Assembly: GCA_964625145.1 (NCBI GenBank)
Contig: CAZVAQ010000138.1
Coordinates: forward strand, 1 to 9,515
Length of the DNA stretch: 9,515 nt
Source: CAYTRP01 sp964625145
Lineage (GTDB): Bacteria > Sumerlaeota > Sumerlaeia > SLMS01 > JAHLLQ01
Direction of reading: 5' to 3'
The notes beneath the pieces are model-generated. The model did not search any database. It saw only the letters and a list, made by a program, of their open reading frames with translations, and had not been told where the DNA came from. The translations under genes were made by a program, and so were the position numbers. How positions within the stretch are numbered: the first letter of the stretch is position 1; each line of letters begins with the position of its first letter. Shown here piece by piece: positions 1 to 5,505 of this stretch.

Positions 1-2
1 CG

Positions 3-710
3 GCGTTCAGTGAGTCTGCTGGCCGCCCACCCGAGTACTACCGCATCCTCGACCCTCTAATGGTCGACGTACTTCGCCAAACCAATCCACGCATTCTCGA
101 ACTTGGAGCCGGCCGAACTCGCTTTCCGGATTCTCTGGGAGAAAGCCGGAACAGAGTGCAGTTCCATGCCCAGGACGTAACCCCCCAGAATCGAGATTAC
201 CTTCAATCGATCGCAGAGCAGGTCTTCATCGGTGACATCACTTCCATCCCCGAGGATGGCTATCATCTGATCTTTTCGACCTACGTCATCGAACATGTAA
301 GCTCGCCACGCGAGTTCCTGGAGCAGGCCGCTATGCGACTCGCACCGGGCGGTTGGCATGTCATCATCTGCCCTCGGTATGACTTGCCCGGCTACCTGGC
401 ACCATCGCTTCGCCACTTGTCGCGGCTCCCTTACGTCTACTTGTGCGGACGCGTTGCCGTATCGCGTCTGGGTGTTATATCGGGCGGAATGCCCGCCTTC
501 TGGATAAACACCGACCCGGCTGTCTTTCACGGCCCTTGGTATACAGACGCCGATGCCGTACATCTCGCATCAAGATTCGATTTGGTGCGATGGCACCGTA
601 ATCGTGGTTTTGCAGTCAAAGACTTGAGACTTCCTTGTGGAATTGGTCGTGATTGGATCGCAAAGCGATTGCTTACAATTGCCATAGCCTTCCAAAAGCC
701 TGCTGCCTAG
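3..710 (+). CDS. Class I SAM-dependent methyltransferase, 5' truncated
   Basis: Probable methyltransferase acting on a sugar or lipid intermediate of the surface-glycan pathway encoded downstream; the substrate cannot be read from sequence. Counting from the ATG at 60, the glycine-rich SAM-binding motif I (ILELGAG) is at residues 12-18, an acidic stretch follows near 38-40, and the IEHV/APGG region typical of Methyltransf_11/23 proteins lies at 77-98. The reading frame is open without a stop from base 3 into the ATG at 60, and the 19 upstream codons (including EYYRILDPL) look like the normal helix before motif I. I therefore regard position 60 as internal and the gene as running off the left edge. 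The stop is 10 bp before the GT4 gene, which suggests one operon. Its last third is clearly poorer in G+C than the following genes. The family is secure, the specific reaction unknown. Confidence 0.85.
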   Translation, partial: AFSESAGRPPEYYRILDPLMVDVLRQTNPRILELGAGRTRFPDSLGESRNRVQFHAQDVTPQNRDYLQSIAEQVFIGDITSIPEDGYHLIFSTYVIEHVSSPREFLEQAAMRLAPGGWHVIICPRYDLPGYLAPSLRHLSRLPYVYLCGRVAVSRLGVISGGMPAFWINTDPAVFHGPWYTDADAVHLASRFDLVRWHRNRGFAVKDLRLPCGIGRDWIAKRLLTIAIAFQKPAA

Positions 711-720
711 CTTTGGCCCC

Positions 721-1842
721 ATGCGCATTTCTATCGTCACGGGACCGTTCCTCAGCATCCCTCCCTCTCCTGCTGGAGCAGTTGAGAGGCTTTGGGATGA
801 TATGGCCCACGTCTTCGCCGCCCGTGGACACAAGGTGCGCTTCATCTGCCGCGCGCATCCCGATCTTGGCTCCGCGCGCAAACGTGACGGCGTTGAGATC
901 CAACCGATCCTCCCCTTTCGCGCCGGCAAATCCATGCCGGTTAACCTGGCAAAGGACCTGGCCTACGCCACCCGCGCGCTCCTCGCTCTACCCCGCGCCG
1001 ACATCCTGGTCACCAACACGTTCTTCCTCCCCGTGCTGGCCTGGCTGCGCCCGGCGGCTGGACGCGTGTGCGTCAATGTCCAAAGAGTCCCGAAGAACCA
1101 AATGTGTATGTATCGACGCTGTGGCGTTGCGCGGTTCCATGCCGTCTCCACCGCCATCCGCGACGCCATCATCGCCGAATGCCCCCAGGCCGAACCCCGC
1201 ATCCGCGTCATCCCCAACCCCATCCGCATCGACGTCTTCCGCCCGCGCGCTTCCGTTCCCTCCGGCCCACCCACCGTTCTGTACACTGGCCGCATCCACC
1301 CGGAAAAGGGCCTCGACCTCCTCGTCACCGCCTGCCGCTCCCTCTTGACCGACTTCCCCGACCTCCGCCTGCGCCTCGTCGGCGCCATCGATCCCGAATC
1401 CGGCGGAGGTGGGCAGCCCCTCCGCCGCCAACTCCTCGACCTCGCCGGGCCGTTGTCGCTCGACATCGTCCCGCCCATCTACGACCGCGAAGCCCTGCGC
1501 GCGGAGATCTGCGCCGCCACGCTCTACGTCTACCCCAGCGTCGCCGAGCGCGGCGAATCCTTCGGCGTCGCTCCCCTCGAAGCCATGGCCTGTGGCCACG
1601 CCCCCATCGTATCCTCCCTTGCCTGCTTCCGCGACTTCCTCCACGATCAACAGGACGGCCTCGTTTTCGACCACCGCGCCCCCGACGCCGCCGATCATCT
1701 GGCCGCGGCCCTCCGCCGCCAGCTCACCAACCCCGCCGAGCACCAATCCATGGCCCAATCCGCCGCCACCACCGCCCAACAATTCTCTGTCGAAGCGATT
1801 GCGGATCGGTATTTGGCCGACTTTGAAGCTCTCCTCGATTGA
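721..1842 (+). CDS. Glycosyltransferase family 4 (GT-B fold)
   Basis: Retaining glycosyltransferase expected to transfer a sugar from a nucleotide-sugar donor to a growing lipid-linked glycan on the cytoplasmic face of the membrane. The 373-residue length is normal for GT4. The N-terminal Rossmann half starts with MRISIVTGPF; the linker VIPNPI is at 163-168, the donor-domain motif YTGRIHPEKG at 188-197, and the GT4 signature ERGESFGVAPLEAMACG at 277-293 carries the EX7E pair E279 and E287. No signal peptide or membrane segment is visible. The start is fixed by the beta-strand that opens the fold, although no Shine-Dalgarno sequence precedes it; the upstream methyltransferase stop is 10 bp away, so translational coupling is possible. 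Codon use is extremely C-ending. Donor and acceptor sugars cannot be deduced. Confidence 0.93.
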   Translation: MRISIVTGPFLSIPPSPAGAVERLWDDMAHVFAARGHKVRFICRAHPDLGSARKRDGVEIQPILPFRAGKSMPVNLAKDLAYATRALLALPRADILVTNTFFLPVLAWLRPAAGRVCVNVQRVPKNQMCMYRRCGVARFHAVSTAIRDAIIAECPQAEPRIRVIPNPIRIDVFRPRASVPSGPPTVLYTGRIHPEKGLDLLVTACRSLLTDFPDLRLRLVGAIDPESGGGGQPLRRQLLDLAGPLSLDIVPPIYDREALRAEICAATLYVYPSVAERGESFGVAPLEAMACGHAPIVSSLACFRDFLHDQQDGLVFDHRAPDAADHLAAALRRQLTNPAEHQSMAQSAATTAQQFSVEAIADRYLADFEALLD

Positions 1843-1871
1843 ATCCGACAATTGCCTCCCACTCCGCCATT

Positions 1872-1907
1872 ACATCCCTGCTGTCCTTGATGTCCTTGCC
1901 GTCCCTC
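1872..1907 (+). repeat. 9-bp tandem repeat, four degenerate units
   Basis: Four consecutive 9-bp units: ACATCCCTG, CTGTCCTTG, ATGTCCTTG and CCGTCCCTC. The array lies in the 70-bp spacer between the GT4 stop and the acyltransferase ATG, ending 5 bp before that ATG. It belongs with the arrays at 3612-3656 and 8283-8309. It leaves no purine-rich ribosome binding site before the next gene. Confidence 0.7.
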
Positions 1908-1912
1908 CACCC

Positions 1913-2482
1913 ATGACTCAACGCACCTCAACCAAGCCCCAACCCACCGCCTACACCAGCCCCTGGTCCACCCGGGAGAAGCTCGGCATGGCGGCGTGGC
2001 GTGTGGCGTGGTGGGTGCTCTTTCGCCCCACACCCAAGTCATGGCTGGGTTGGCGCAATGGCCTGCTGCGCCTGTTTGGCGCGCGCATCCGCGGGCGGCC
2101 GTTTGTCTCGCAATCCGCGCGCATCCGCATTCCGTGGAACCTCGAACTGCACGACCATGCCTGTCTGGGCGAGCACGCCGAAGTGTACAATCTGGGCCCG
2201 GTGCGGCTGAAAGCCCGTTGCACTGTCGCCCAGCATGTCTATCTTTGTGCCGGAAGCCACGACATATCGACGCCGCGCCTGCCGCTGGTCGTGGGGGAGA
2301 TCGAGATCGGCGAGGACGTCTTCATCGGCGCCGCGGCGTTTGTCCTTCCGGGGGTTCATATCGGCGATGGTGCCGTCATCGGCGCCCGCGCCGTCGTCAC
2401 CCGCGACATGCCGGAATGGACCATCTGCGCCGGCAATCCGTGCAAACCGATAAAGCCCCGCCCCTGGAACCCCAACGGATGA
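1913..2482 (+). CDS. WcaF-type acyltransferase (left-handed beta-helix)
   Basis: Probable O-acetyltransferase that decorates a sugar of the surface polysaccharide using acetyl-CoA; 189 residues, the usual size for WcaF/LbH_WxcM-type enzymes. The N-terminal helix (SPWSTREKL, 16-24) and the segment WRNGLLRLFGARI (47-59) match the lead-in of WcaF-family proteins. Hexapeptide repeats follow, for example IEIGED at 130-135 and VHIGDGAVIGA at 148-158. The motif CAGSHD at 112-117 supplies the expected catalytic His116, and AGNPCKPIK near the C-terminus is the family's usual closing motif. The frame is open far upstream (from 1409, inside GT4), but 1913 is its only plausible start; an internal ATG at 1988 with a better ribosome binding site would delete conserved N-terminal residues. 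The stop overlaps the next ATG by four bases (ATGA), indicating coupled translation. Confidence 0.88.
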   Translation: MTQRTSTKPQPTAYTSPWSTREKLGMAAWRVAWWVLFRPTPKSWLGWRNGLLRLFGARIRGRPFVSQSARIRIPWNLELHDHACLGEHAEVYNLGPVRLKARCTVAQHVYLCAGSHDISTPRLPLVVGEIEIGEDVFIGAAAFVLPGVHIGDGAVIGARAVVTRDMPEWTICAGNPCKPIKPRPWNPNG

Positions 2483-3495
2483 CCACCGAGACAGAAACCC
2501 TTCATCGCAACGAGCCCACGCCCGTGGAGCAACCCCGGCCCGACGCCGGTGCCCTGCGCCCATCGGCCAAGGCCACGCGCAAGGTGCCCGTCTCCGTCCT
2601 GATCCCCACGAAGGACGAGATCGACAACATCGAGGATTGCCTGGCCAGCGTGGCCTTTGCCGATGAAGTCATCCTCGTGGATTCCAACAGCACCGACGGC
2701 ACACCCGAGCGCGCCGCGCAGTTGGGCGCCCGCGTCGTCAACTTCAACTGGAACGGGCAGTTCCCGAAGAAGAAGAACTGGGCCCTGGAGAACATCGAGT
2801 GGAAGCACGAGTGGGTGTTGATCCTGGACGCCGACGAGCGCATCACCCCCGAATTGGCCCGCGAGATCGCCCGCGCCATCAAGCGCCCCAACCGCGACGG
2901 CTACTACATCAACCGCCGATTCATGTTCATGGGCAGTTGGCTGCGACATTGCGGCTACTACCCGAGCTGGAACCTGCGCCTGCTCAAGCACGCCAAGGGC
3001 CGCTACGAGCGCCTCGAAGTCAGCGGCGACACGGGATCCGGCGACAACGAGGTACACGAGCACATCGTGATGGAAGGCGTGGACAAGTCACGCATCGGCG
3101 CGCTGAAGCACGACATGCTGCACTACGCGTACCCGTCCATCGCCGTGTGGATCGAGAAGCACAACCGCTACTCCAACTGGGAAGCGCGCGTGTTCGTGGC
3201 ACCCGACAAGGACAGCGACTTCTGGAAGCTGCGCGCCACGCCCTTCGGCAACCCCGTCGAGCGCAAACGCTGGATCAAGCGCCTCGCCCAGCGCCTCCCC
3301 GCGCGCAGCACCCTGCGTTTCCTCTATCATTACATCTACAAGAAGGGCATCCTCGACGGCAAACGCGGCCTCATCTTCTGCCGCCTGCTGGCGTGGTACG
3401 AGTTCGTCTCCATCGCCAAGGCCGAGGAACTCCGCGAAGCCAAGAAGCAAGGCCGCGAGCACCATGTCCTGAAGGCAGACGGTAAGCGGGTCTGA
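2479..3495 (+). CDS. Glycosyltransferase family 2, WaaE/KdtX-like
   Basis: Inverting GT-A glycosyltransferase of the group that includes WaaE (adds glucose to the lipopolysaccharide inner core) and related polysaccharide enzymes; the true acceptor is not known. 338 residues. After a hydrophilic tail of about 35 residues, the fold begins with VSVLIPTKDE (38-47). D68 in LVDSNSTDGT and the metal-binding DAD at 117-119 (LILDADE) are the nucleotide-sugar site; VHEH at 192-195 is in the region that carries the catalytic base in this family. The segment KHDMLHYAYPS (210-220) is typical of WaaE-like proteins. The C-terminal third is basic and may contact membrane phospholipid. The start ATG overlaps the stop of the acyltransferase (ATGA). 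It is the last gene of the plus-strand block, so transcription probably ends in the convergent spacer, where a hairpin lies at 3669-3698. Confidence 0.92.
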   Translation: MTTETETLHRNEPTPVEQPRPDAGALRPSAKATRKVPVSVLIPTKDEIDNIEDCLASVAFADEVILVDSNSTDGTPERAAQLGARVVNFNWNGQFPKKKNWALENIEWKHEWVLILDADERITPELAREIARAIKRPNRDGYYINRRFMFMGSWLRHCGYYPSWNLRLLKHAKGRYERLEVSGDTGSGDNEVHEHIVMEGVDKSRIGALKHDMLHYAYPSIAVWIEKHNRYSNWEARVFVAPDKDSDFWKLRATPFGNPVERKRWIKRLAQRLPARSTLRFLYHYIYKKGILDGKRGLIFCRLLAWYEFVSIAKAEELREAKKQGREHHVLKADGKRV

Positions 3496-3497
3496 TT

Positions 3498-3525
3498 GGA
3501 ATTCAGAAGTCAGAATTCAGAATTC
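3498..3525 (+). repeat. 7-bp tandem repeat after the GT2 stop
   Basis: Four 7-bp units beginning two bases after the GT2 stop codon: GGAATTC, AGAAGTC, AGAATTC, AGAATTC, followed by a decayed unit AGAAACA to 3532. It is one of six 7-bp arrays in this window. The unit resembles the STRR heptamers described in heterocystous cyanobacteria. Confidence 0.8.
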
Positions 3526-3611
3526 AGAAACAGATTCCGGCGACGCGGGCCAGCAACGGCGGACCCTTACAGTGCCGCCCTCGCCACAACCCTCACCCCG
3601 CTTTCCTTCCC

Positions 3612-3656
3612 TGGCGTCCCTGATGTCCTTGCTGTCCCCACTGCCCCCACTGCCCC
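3612..3656 (+). repeat. 9-bp tandem repeat, five degenerate units
   Basis: Units in order: TGGCGTCCC, TGATGTCCT, TGCTGTCCC, CACTGCCCC, CACTGCCCC. The 9-bp period and the GTCC core are shared with 1872-1907 and 8283-8309. The first three units (TGNNGTCC) are nearly the same as those before the acyltransferase gene. Confidence 0.7.
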
Positions 3657-3659
3657 TCA

Positions 3660-3698
3660 GCCAAAAGAAAAGAGCCCCCGCATCACGGGGGGCCCTTT
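3660..3698 (-). terminator. Rho-independent terminator of rpsT, possibly bidirectional
   Basis: CCCCCG (3675-3680) pairs with CGGGGG (3686-3691) around a 5-nt loop, and AAAG (3669-3672) pairs with CTTT (3695-3698) below a small internal bulge. Read on the minus strand the hairpin is followed directly by a T-rich run (TCTTTTCTTTT), the normal layout for intrinsic termination, 34 bp past the rpsT stop. On the plus strand the sequence after the hairpin (GAATTTTGCATTTTG) is also T-rich, so it may serve the glycosyltransferase operon too, though less ideally. Confidence 0.8.
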
Positions 3699-3699
3699 C

Positions 3700-3727
3700 T
3701 GAATTTTGCATTTTGAATTTTGGATTC
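3700..3727 (-). repeat. 7-bp tandem repeat after the rpsT stop
   Basis: Four 7-bp units on the plus strand: TGAATTT, TGCATTT, TGAATTT, TGGATTC. The array lies between the terminator hairpin and the rpsT stop codon (TAA at 3734-3732), so it is transcribed as the 3' untranslated region of rpsT. On the minus strand the unit is AAATTCA, again like cyanobacterial STRR heptamers. Confidence 0.75.
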
Positions 3728-3731
3728 GCCC

Positions 3732-4007
3732 TTACTTCGCGGCGGCTTCGACCTTGTTCTTGGCCTTCATGAGGCGCGAGATGCGGCGGCGGGCGTTGCC
3801 GGCCTTCACCAGATTCGTCTTCGCGGCCTTGCCGAGCTTCTTCTGCGCGTCGCGGATCAACTCGGGCAGCGCCTCGACGTTGCTCTCCGCCAACGCAACA
3901 CGCACCTTCTTGATCGTCGAGCGCATGGTCGAGCGCTTGGACTTGTTCGCGATGCGGCGCTTCTCGTTCTGGCGAACTCGCTTGATGGCGGATTTCTTGT
4001 TGGGCAC
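3732..4007 (-). CDS. rpsT: 30S ribosomal protein S20
   Basis: Primary 16S rRNA-binding protein of the small subunit, important for early 30S assembly. 91 residues, the normal length (85-95). The N-terminus MPNKKSAIKRVRQNEKRR is the classic S20 opening (PN-x-KSA-x-KR), followed by a helix-rich, strongly basic chain with the conserved KAAKTNLVKAGNARRRISRL segment near the end and an Ala/Lys-rich tail. The start codon is GTG, chosen because the PNKKSA sequence begins immediately after it. An A/G-rich stretch (GAGAGAAAAG) sits about 5-14 bases upstream as a weak ribosome binding site. It is transcribed alone: lexA is 205 bp upstream behind repeats, and a hairpin terminator follows. A rare start codon is known in other rpsT genes (UUG in E. 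coli) where it relates to autoregulation; whether that applies here is inference. Confidence 0.97.
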   Translation of the reverse strand: MPNKKSAIKRVRQNEKRRIANKSKRSTMRSTIKKVRVALAESNVEALPELIRDAQKKLGKAAKTNLVKAGNARRRISRLMKAKNKVEAAAK

Positions 4008-4117
4008 GGAACTTTTCTCTCAGTTGTCAAATTGGGGCGGCCGGCCAGCACATTGCCGCAGCGGGCGGGGAGACTTCCCTCTCCCAGCCCCCCGGTCAAG
4101 GCCAAAAGGTAGTGGGG

Positions 4118-4145
4118 AAGTCAGGAGTCAGGAGTCAGAAGCCAG
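4118..4145 (+). repeat. 7-bp tandem repeat between lexA and rpsT
   Basis: Four 7-bp units: AAGTCAG, GAGTCAG, GAGTCAG, AAGCCAG. Unlike the other 7-bp arrays it does not touch a stop codon; it lies about 67 bp beyond the lexA stop. Confidence 0.75.
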
Positions 4146-4184
4146 AGTTCGGGGAACAGGTCCTCACCCCACCCAGCTGCCCCC

Positions 4185-4212
4185 TTCATCCTTCACAATT
4201 CATAATTCATCC
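4185..4212 (-). repeat. 7-bp tandem repeat abutting the lexA stop
   Basis: Four 7-bp units on the plus strand: TTCATCC, TTCACAA, TTCATAA, TTCATCC. The next seven bases, TTACACC, which contain the lexA stop codon (TAA on the minus strand), look like one more degenerate unit. On the minus strand the units read GGATGAA-like, the same as the array behind the mannosidase gene. Confidence 0.8.
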
Positions 4213-4854
4213 TTACACCGCGTACTTCCTCACCAGCCCGATCACCAGCCCCTGGATCTCCACATCCTTCGCCTTCACATAGATCGGCGCCATGTACGGA
4301 TTCGCCGGCTGCAGCCGCACACTGTCCCCCTCCAAGTAGAAGAACTTGACGGTCGTCTCATGACCATTCACCAGCGCCACCACCACCTGGCCGTTGCGGG
4401 CCGTGCGGCGGCGTTCGCAGATGATGAAGTCCCCTTCCTGGATCCCCTCCTCAATCATCGAATCCCCACGCACGCGCAGGACAAAGGTCTCCTCGGCGTT
4501 GCGCACCAGATCGCTGGGGACGCTGAGGCGCTCGGAGAGGTCCTCCTCCATGACATCGATGGGCTGGCCTGCCGCCACCGTGCCGCGGATGGGGATGGCA
4601 TAGCAGGCCTCCAGCTCCATCTGCACGTCCTTCGGCGCGTGCAGTTCGGAGACCAGCTCGATCCCGCGCCCGCGGTTCCAATGCCGCCGGATCATGCCTT
4701 TCTCGGCCAGGTTGGTCAGGTGCTTGTGCACCGTGGCCAACGACGACAGGTTCATCCCCGCCGCCACCTCCTGCAGCGATGGCGAGTAGCGATGCTGCTC
4801 GATGAACGAGCGGATGAACTCGAAGACCTCGCGCTGGCGTTTGGTGAGATACAT
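4213..4854 (-). CDS. lexA: LexA SOS repressor, self-cleaving serine peptidase S24
   Basis: Transcriptional repressor of the DNA-damage (SOS) response; RecA filaments trigger its self-cleavage. 213 residues from the ATG at 4854. Residues 1-66 form the LexA winged helix (MYLTKRQREVFEFI; recognition helix SLATVHKHL at 38-46). The cleavage site Ala95-Gly96 is in GTVAAGQP; catalytic Ser132 is in RGDSM and Lys170 in TTVKFF. All active residues are intact, so it should be functional. I chose the ATG at 4854 over the in-frame TTG at 4869 because GGAGGG stands 7 bases before it and MYLT is the standard start. The recognition helix differs from that of E. coli LexA, so an E. coli-type SOS box is not expected; none was found. 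aroQ ends 132 bp upstream, leaving room for its own promoter and for the operator candidates listed separately. Its stop touches a 7-bp repeat array. Confidence 0.97.
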   Translation of the reverse strand: MYLTKRQREVFEFIRSFIEQHRYSPSLQEVAAGMNLSSLATVHKHLTNLAEKGMIRRHWNRGRGIELVSELHAPKDVQMELEACYAIPIRGTVAAGQPIDVMEEDLSERLSVPSDLVRNAEETFVLRVRGDSMIEEGIQEGDFIICERRRTARNGQVVVALVNGHETTVKFFYLEGDSVRLQPANPYMAPIYVKAKDVEIQGLVIGLVRKYAV

Positions 4855-4861
4855 GGGTGGG

Positions 4862-4867
4862 CCCTCC
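4862..4867 (-). promoter_or_regulatory. Ribosome binding site that sets the lexA start
   Basis: GGAGGG on the minus strand, followed by CCCACCC and then ATG. This strong site decides for the start at 4854 rather than the TTG at 4869, which would overlap the site itself. Confidence 0.8.
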
Positions 4868-4870
4868 AAC

Positions 4871-4896
4871 GGGACTGGCTGCTCAAATCCAGTCCC
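4871..4896. promoter_or_regulatory. Perfect inverted repeat upstream of lexA, candidate operator
   Basis: GGGACTGG (4871-4878) and CCAGTCCC (4889-4896) are perfect inverted 8-mers separated by 10 bp, centred about 30 bp before the lexA ATG and ending just upstream of its ribosome binding site. LexA normally represses its own gene, and dimeric LexA binds inverted repeats in many phyla, so this is a natural operator candidate. The half-site AATCCAGTC (4886-4894) recurs at 4940-4948. An RNA hairpin affecting translation is an alternative. Confidence 0.45.
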
Positions 4897-4902
4897 ATTG
4901 AA

Positions 4903-4941
4903 GCGAAGCTCATGCGAAGGTCAAGGCGAAACGACAGCGAA
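4903..4941 (-). promoter_or_regulatory. TTCGC repeats at helical spacing upstream of lexA
   Basis: On the minus strand TTCGC occurs four times, beginning (plus coordinates) at 4903, 4914, 4926 and 4937, that is 11, 12 and 11 bp apart. The two nearest lexA are extended to CTTCGC with an exact 11-bp period (CTTC-N7-CTTC). TTGACC (4924-4919) lies among them and could be a -35 element, but the matching -10 (TCAATG, 17 bp later) is poor. A regulatory role is an inference from geometry. Confidence 0.3.
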
Positions 4942-4986
4942 TCCAGTCGAATTTGCGCTTTCTTTTCTCCCGCCCGGAACGCCCCC

Positions 4987-5427
4987 CTACTTGCCGTCCT
5001 TCCGTGCCGCCACCCGCAGCGCCATCTCATAGCCCATCGACCCCAGACCCGCGATCACACCAACGGCCAGATCGCTCAGGTAGCTATGACGCCGGAACGG
5101 CTCGCGCGCGTGCACATTCGACAAGTGCACCTCGTAGAAGGGAATCGCCACAGCCGCCAACGCATCGCGCAGCGCGACGCTGGTATGCGTGAAGGCGCCC
5201 GGATTGATGATGATCGCCTGCGCCTTTCCCCTCAATCCCTGCACGTGATCAACGATGGCGCCTTCGTGGTTGCTTTGGAAGAAGGCGACCTTCACGCCCA
5301 ACTCCGCGGCCAGCTTCTCCAGTCCCGCCTCGATATCCGCCAACGTCTCGCGCCCATAGACCTCCGGTTCCCGCGTGCCAAGCAGGTTCAAGTTCGGCCC
5401 ATTGATCACTGCAATCAATCGTGTCAT
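4987..5427 (-). CDS. aroQ: Type II 3-dehydroquinate dehydratase
   Basis: Converts 3-dehydroquinate to 3-dehydroshikimate, the third step of the shikimate pathway to aromatic amino acids; a cytosolic dodecamer in this family. 146 residues, the usual length. Key features: NGPNLNLLGTREPEVYG at 9-25 with catalytic Tyr24, QSNHEGAIVDH at 51-61, NPGAFTHTS at 75-83 with His81, EVHLSNVHAREPFRRHS at 99-115 with His101 and Arg112/113. All expected residues are present. I chose the ATG at 5427, which gives the standard length and begins just before the first beta strand (TRLIAVINGPN), with GGGTGA about 5 bases upstream. A longer frame begins at an ATG at 5463 inside a 7-bp repeat and would add 12 unconserved residues. 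The beta-mannosidase gene ends 60 bp upstream, so the two may be co-transcribed. Confidence 0.96.
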   Translation of the reverse strand: MTRLIAVINGPNLNLLGTREPEVYGRETLADIEAGLEKLAAELGVKVAFFQSNHEGAIVDHVQGLRGKAQAIIINPGAFTHTSVALRDALAAVAIPFYEVHLSNVHAREPFRRHSYLSDLAVGVIAGLGSMGYEMALRVAARKDGK

Positions 5428-5456
5428 CAAATCACCCACACCAGAGGATCTGGAAA

Positions 5457-5505
5457 TCTTCATCCTTCATCCTTCATCCTTTCGCCTTCATCCTTCGATC
5501 TTCCT
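5457..5505 (-). repeat. 7-bp tandem repeat spanning the mannosidase stop
   Basis: Seven 7-bp units on the plus strand from 5457: TCTTCAT, CCTTCAT, CCTTCAT, CCTTTCG, CCTTCAT, CCTTCGA, TCTTCCT. It covers the last codons and stop (TGA at 5490-5488) of the mannosidase gene and reaches the alternative aroQ start at 5463. On the minus strand each good unit reads AAGGATG, which resembles a ribosome binding site joined to an ATG. Confidence 0.85.

Larger units (their letters stand above)
3526..3731. other. Convergent spacer between GT2 and rpsT: repeats and terminator, no gene
   Basis: The spacer between the two convergent blocks (3496-3731, 236 bp in all) has no credible gene; the 68-codon frame at 3496-3702 simply translates the repeats. 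It holds the 7-bp array after the GT2 stop, roughly 80 bp of sequence in which I see no structure (3533-3611), a 9-bp array (3612-3656), the rpsT terminator hairpin, and another 7-bp array (3700-3727) that ends 4 bp before the rpsT stop codon. Confidence 0.6.
4008..4212. other. Spacer between lexA and rpsT: two 7-bp arrays, no gene
   Basis: 205 bp containing the rpsT leader and two 7-bp arrays (4118-4145 and 4185-4212). No ORF here looks real. A GC-rich block (4034-4072) holds the palindrome GGCCGGCC but no convincing terminator for lexA. A candidate rpsT promoter is not clear: on the minus strand TTGACC (rc of 4094-4099) has no good -10 partner, and TTGACA (rc of 4025-4030) is too close to the start codon. 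Confidence 0.5.

Noticed and set aside
57..563. A 168-codon minus-strand frame opposite the methyltransferase.
   Set aside because: No recognisable motif, and the opposite strand carries a clear SAM-binding protein that is open to the window edge.
988..1851. A 287-codon minus-strand frame opposite GT4.
   Set aside because: Gly/Asp/Val-rich translation typical of the antisense of a C-ending GC-rich gene; the GT4 frame has all family motifs.
4025..4030. TTGACA on the minus strand before rpsT as a -35 element.
   Set aside because: It lies only 17 bases before the GTG start, so its -10 partner would fall at the start codon or inside the gene.
4871..4896. The inverted repeat before lexA as an intrinsic terminator for aroQ.
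   Set aside because: No T-run follows it on the minus strand; the next bases are the lexA ribosome binding site.
4870..4986. E. coli-type SOS box (CTGT-N8-ACAG) upstream of lexA.
   Set aside because: CTGT occurs on the minus strand, but no ACAG stands at the right distance; the recognition helix also differs from E. coli LexA.
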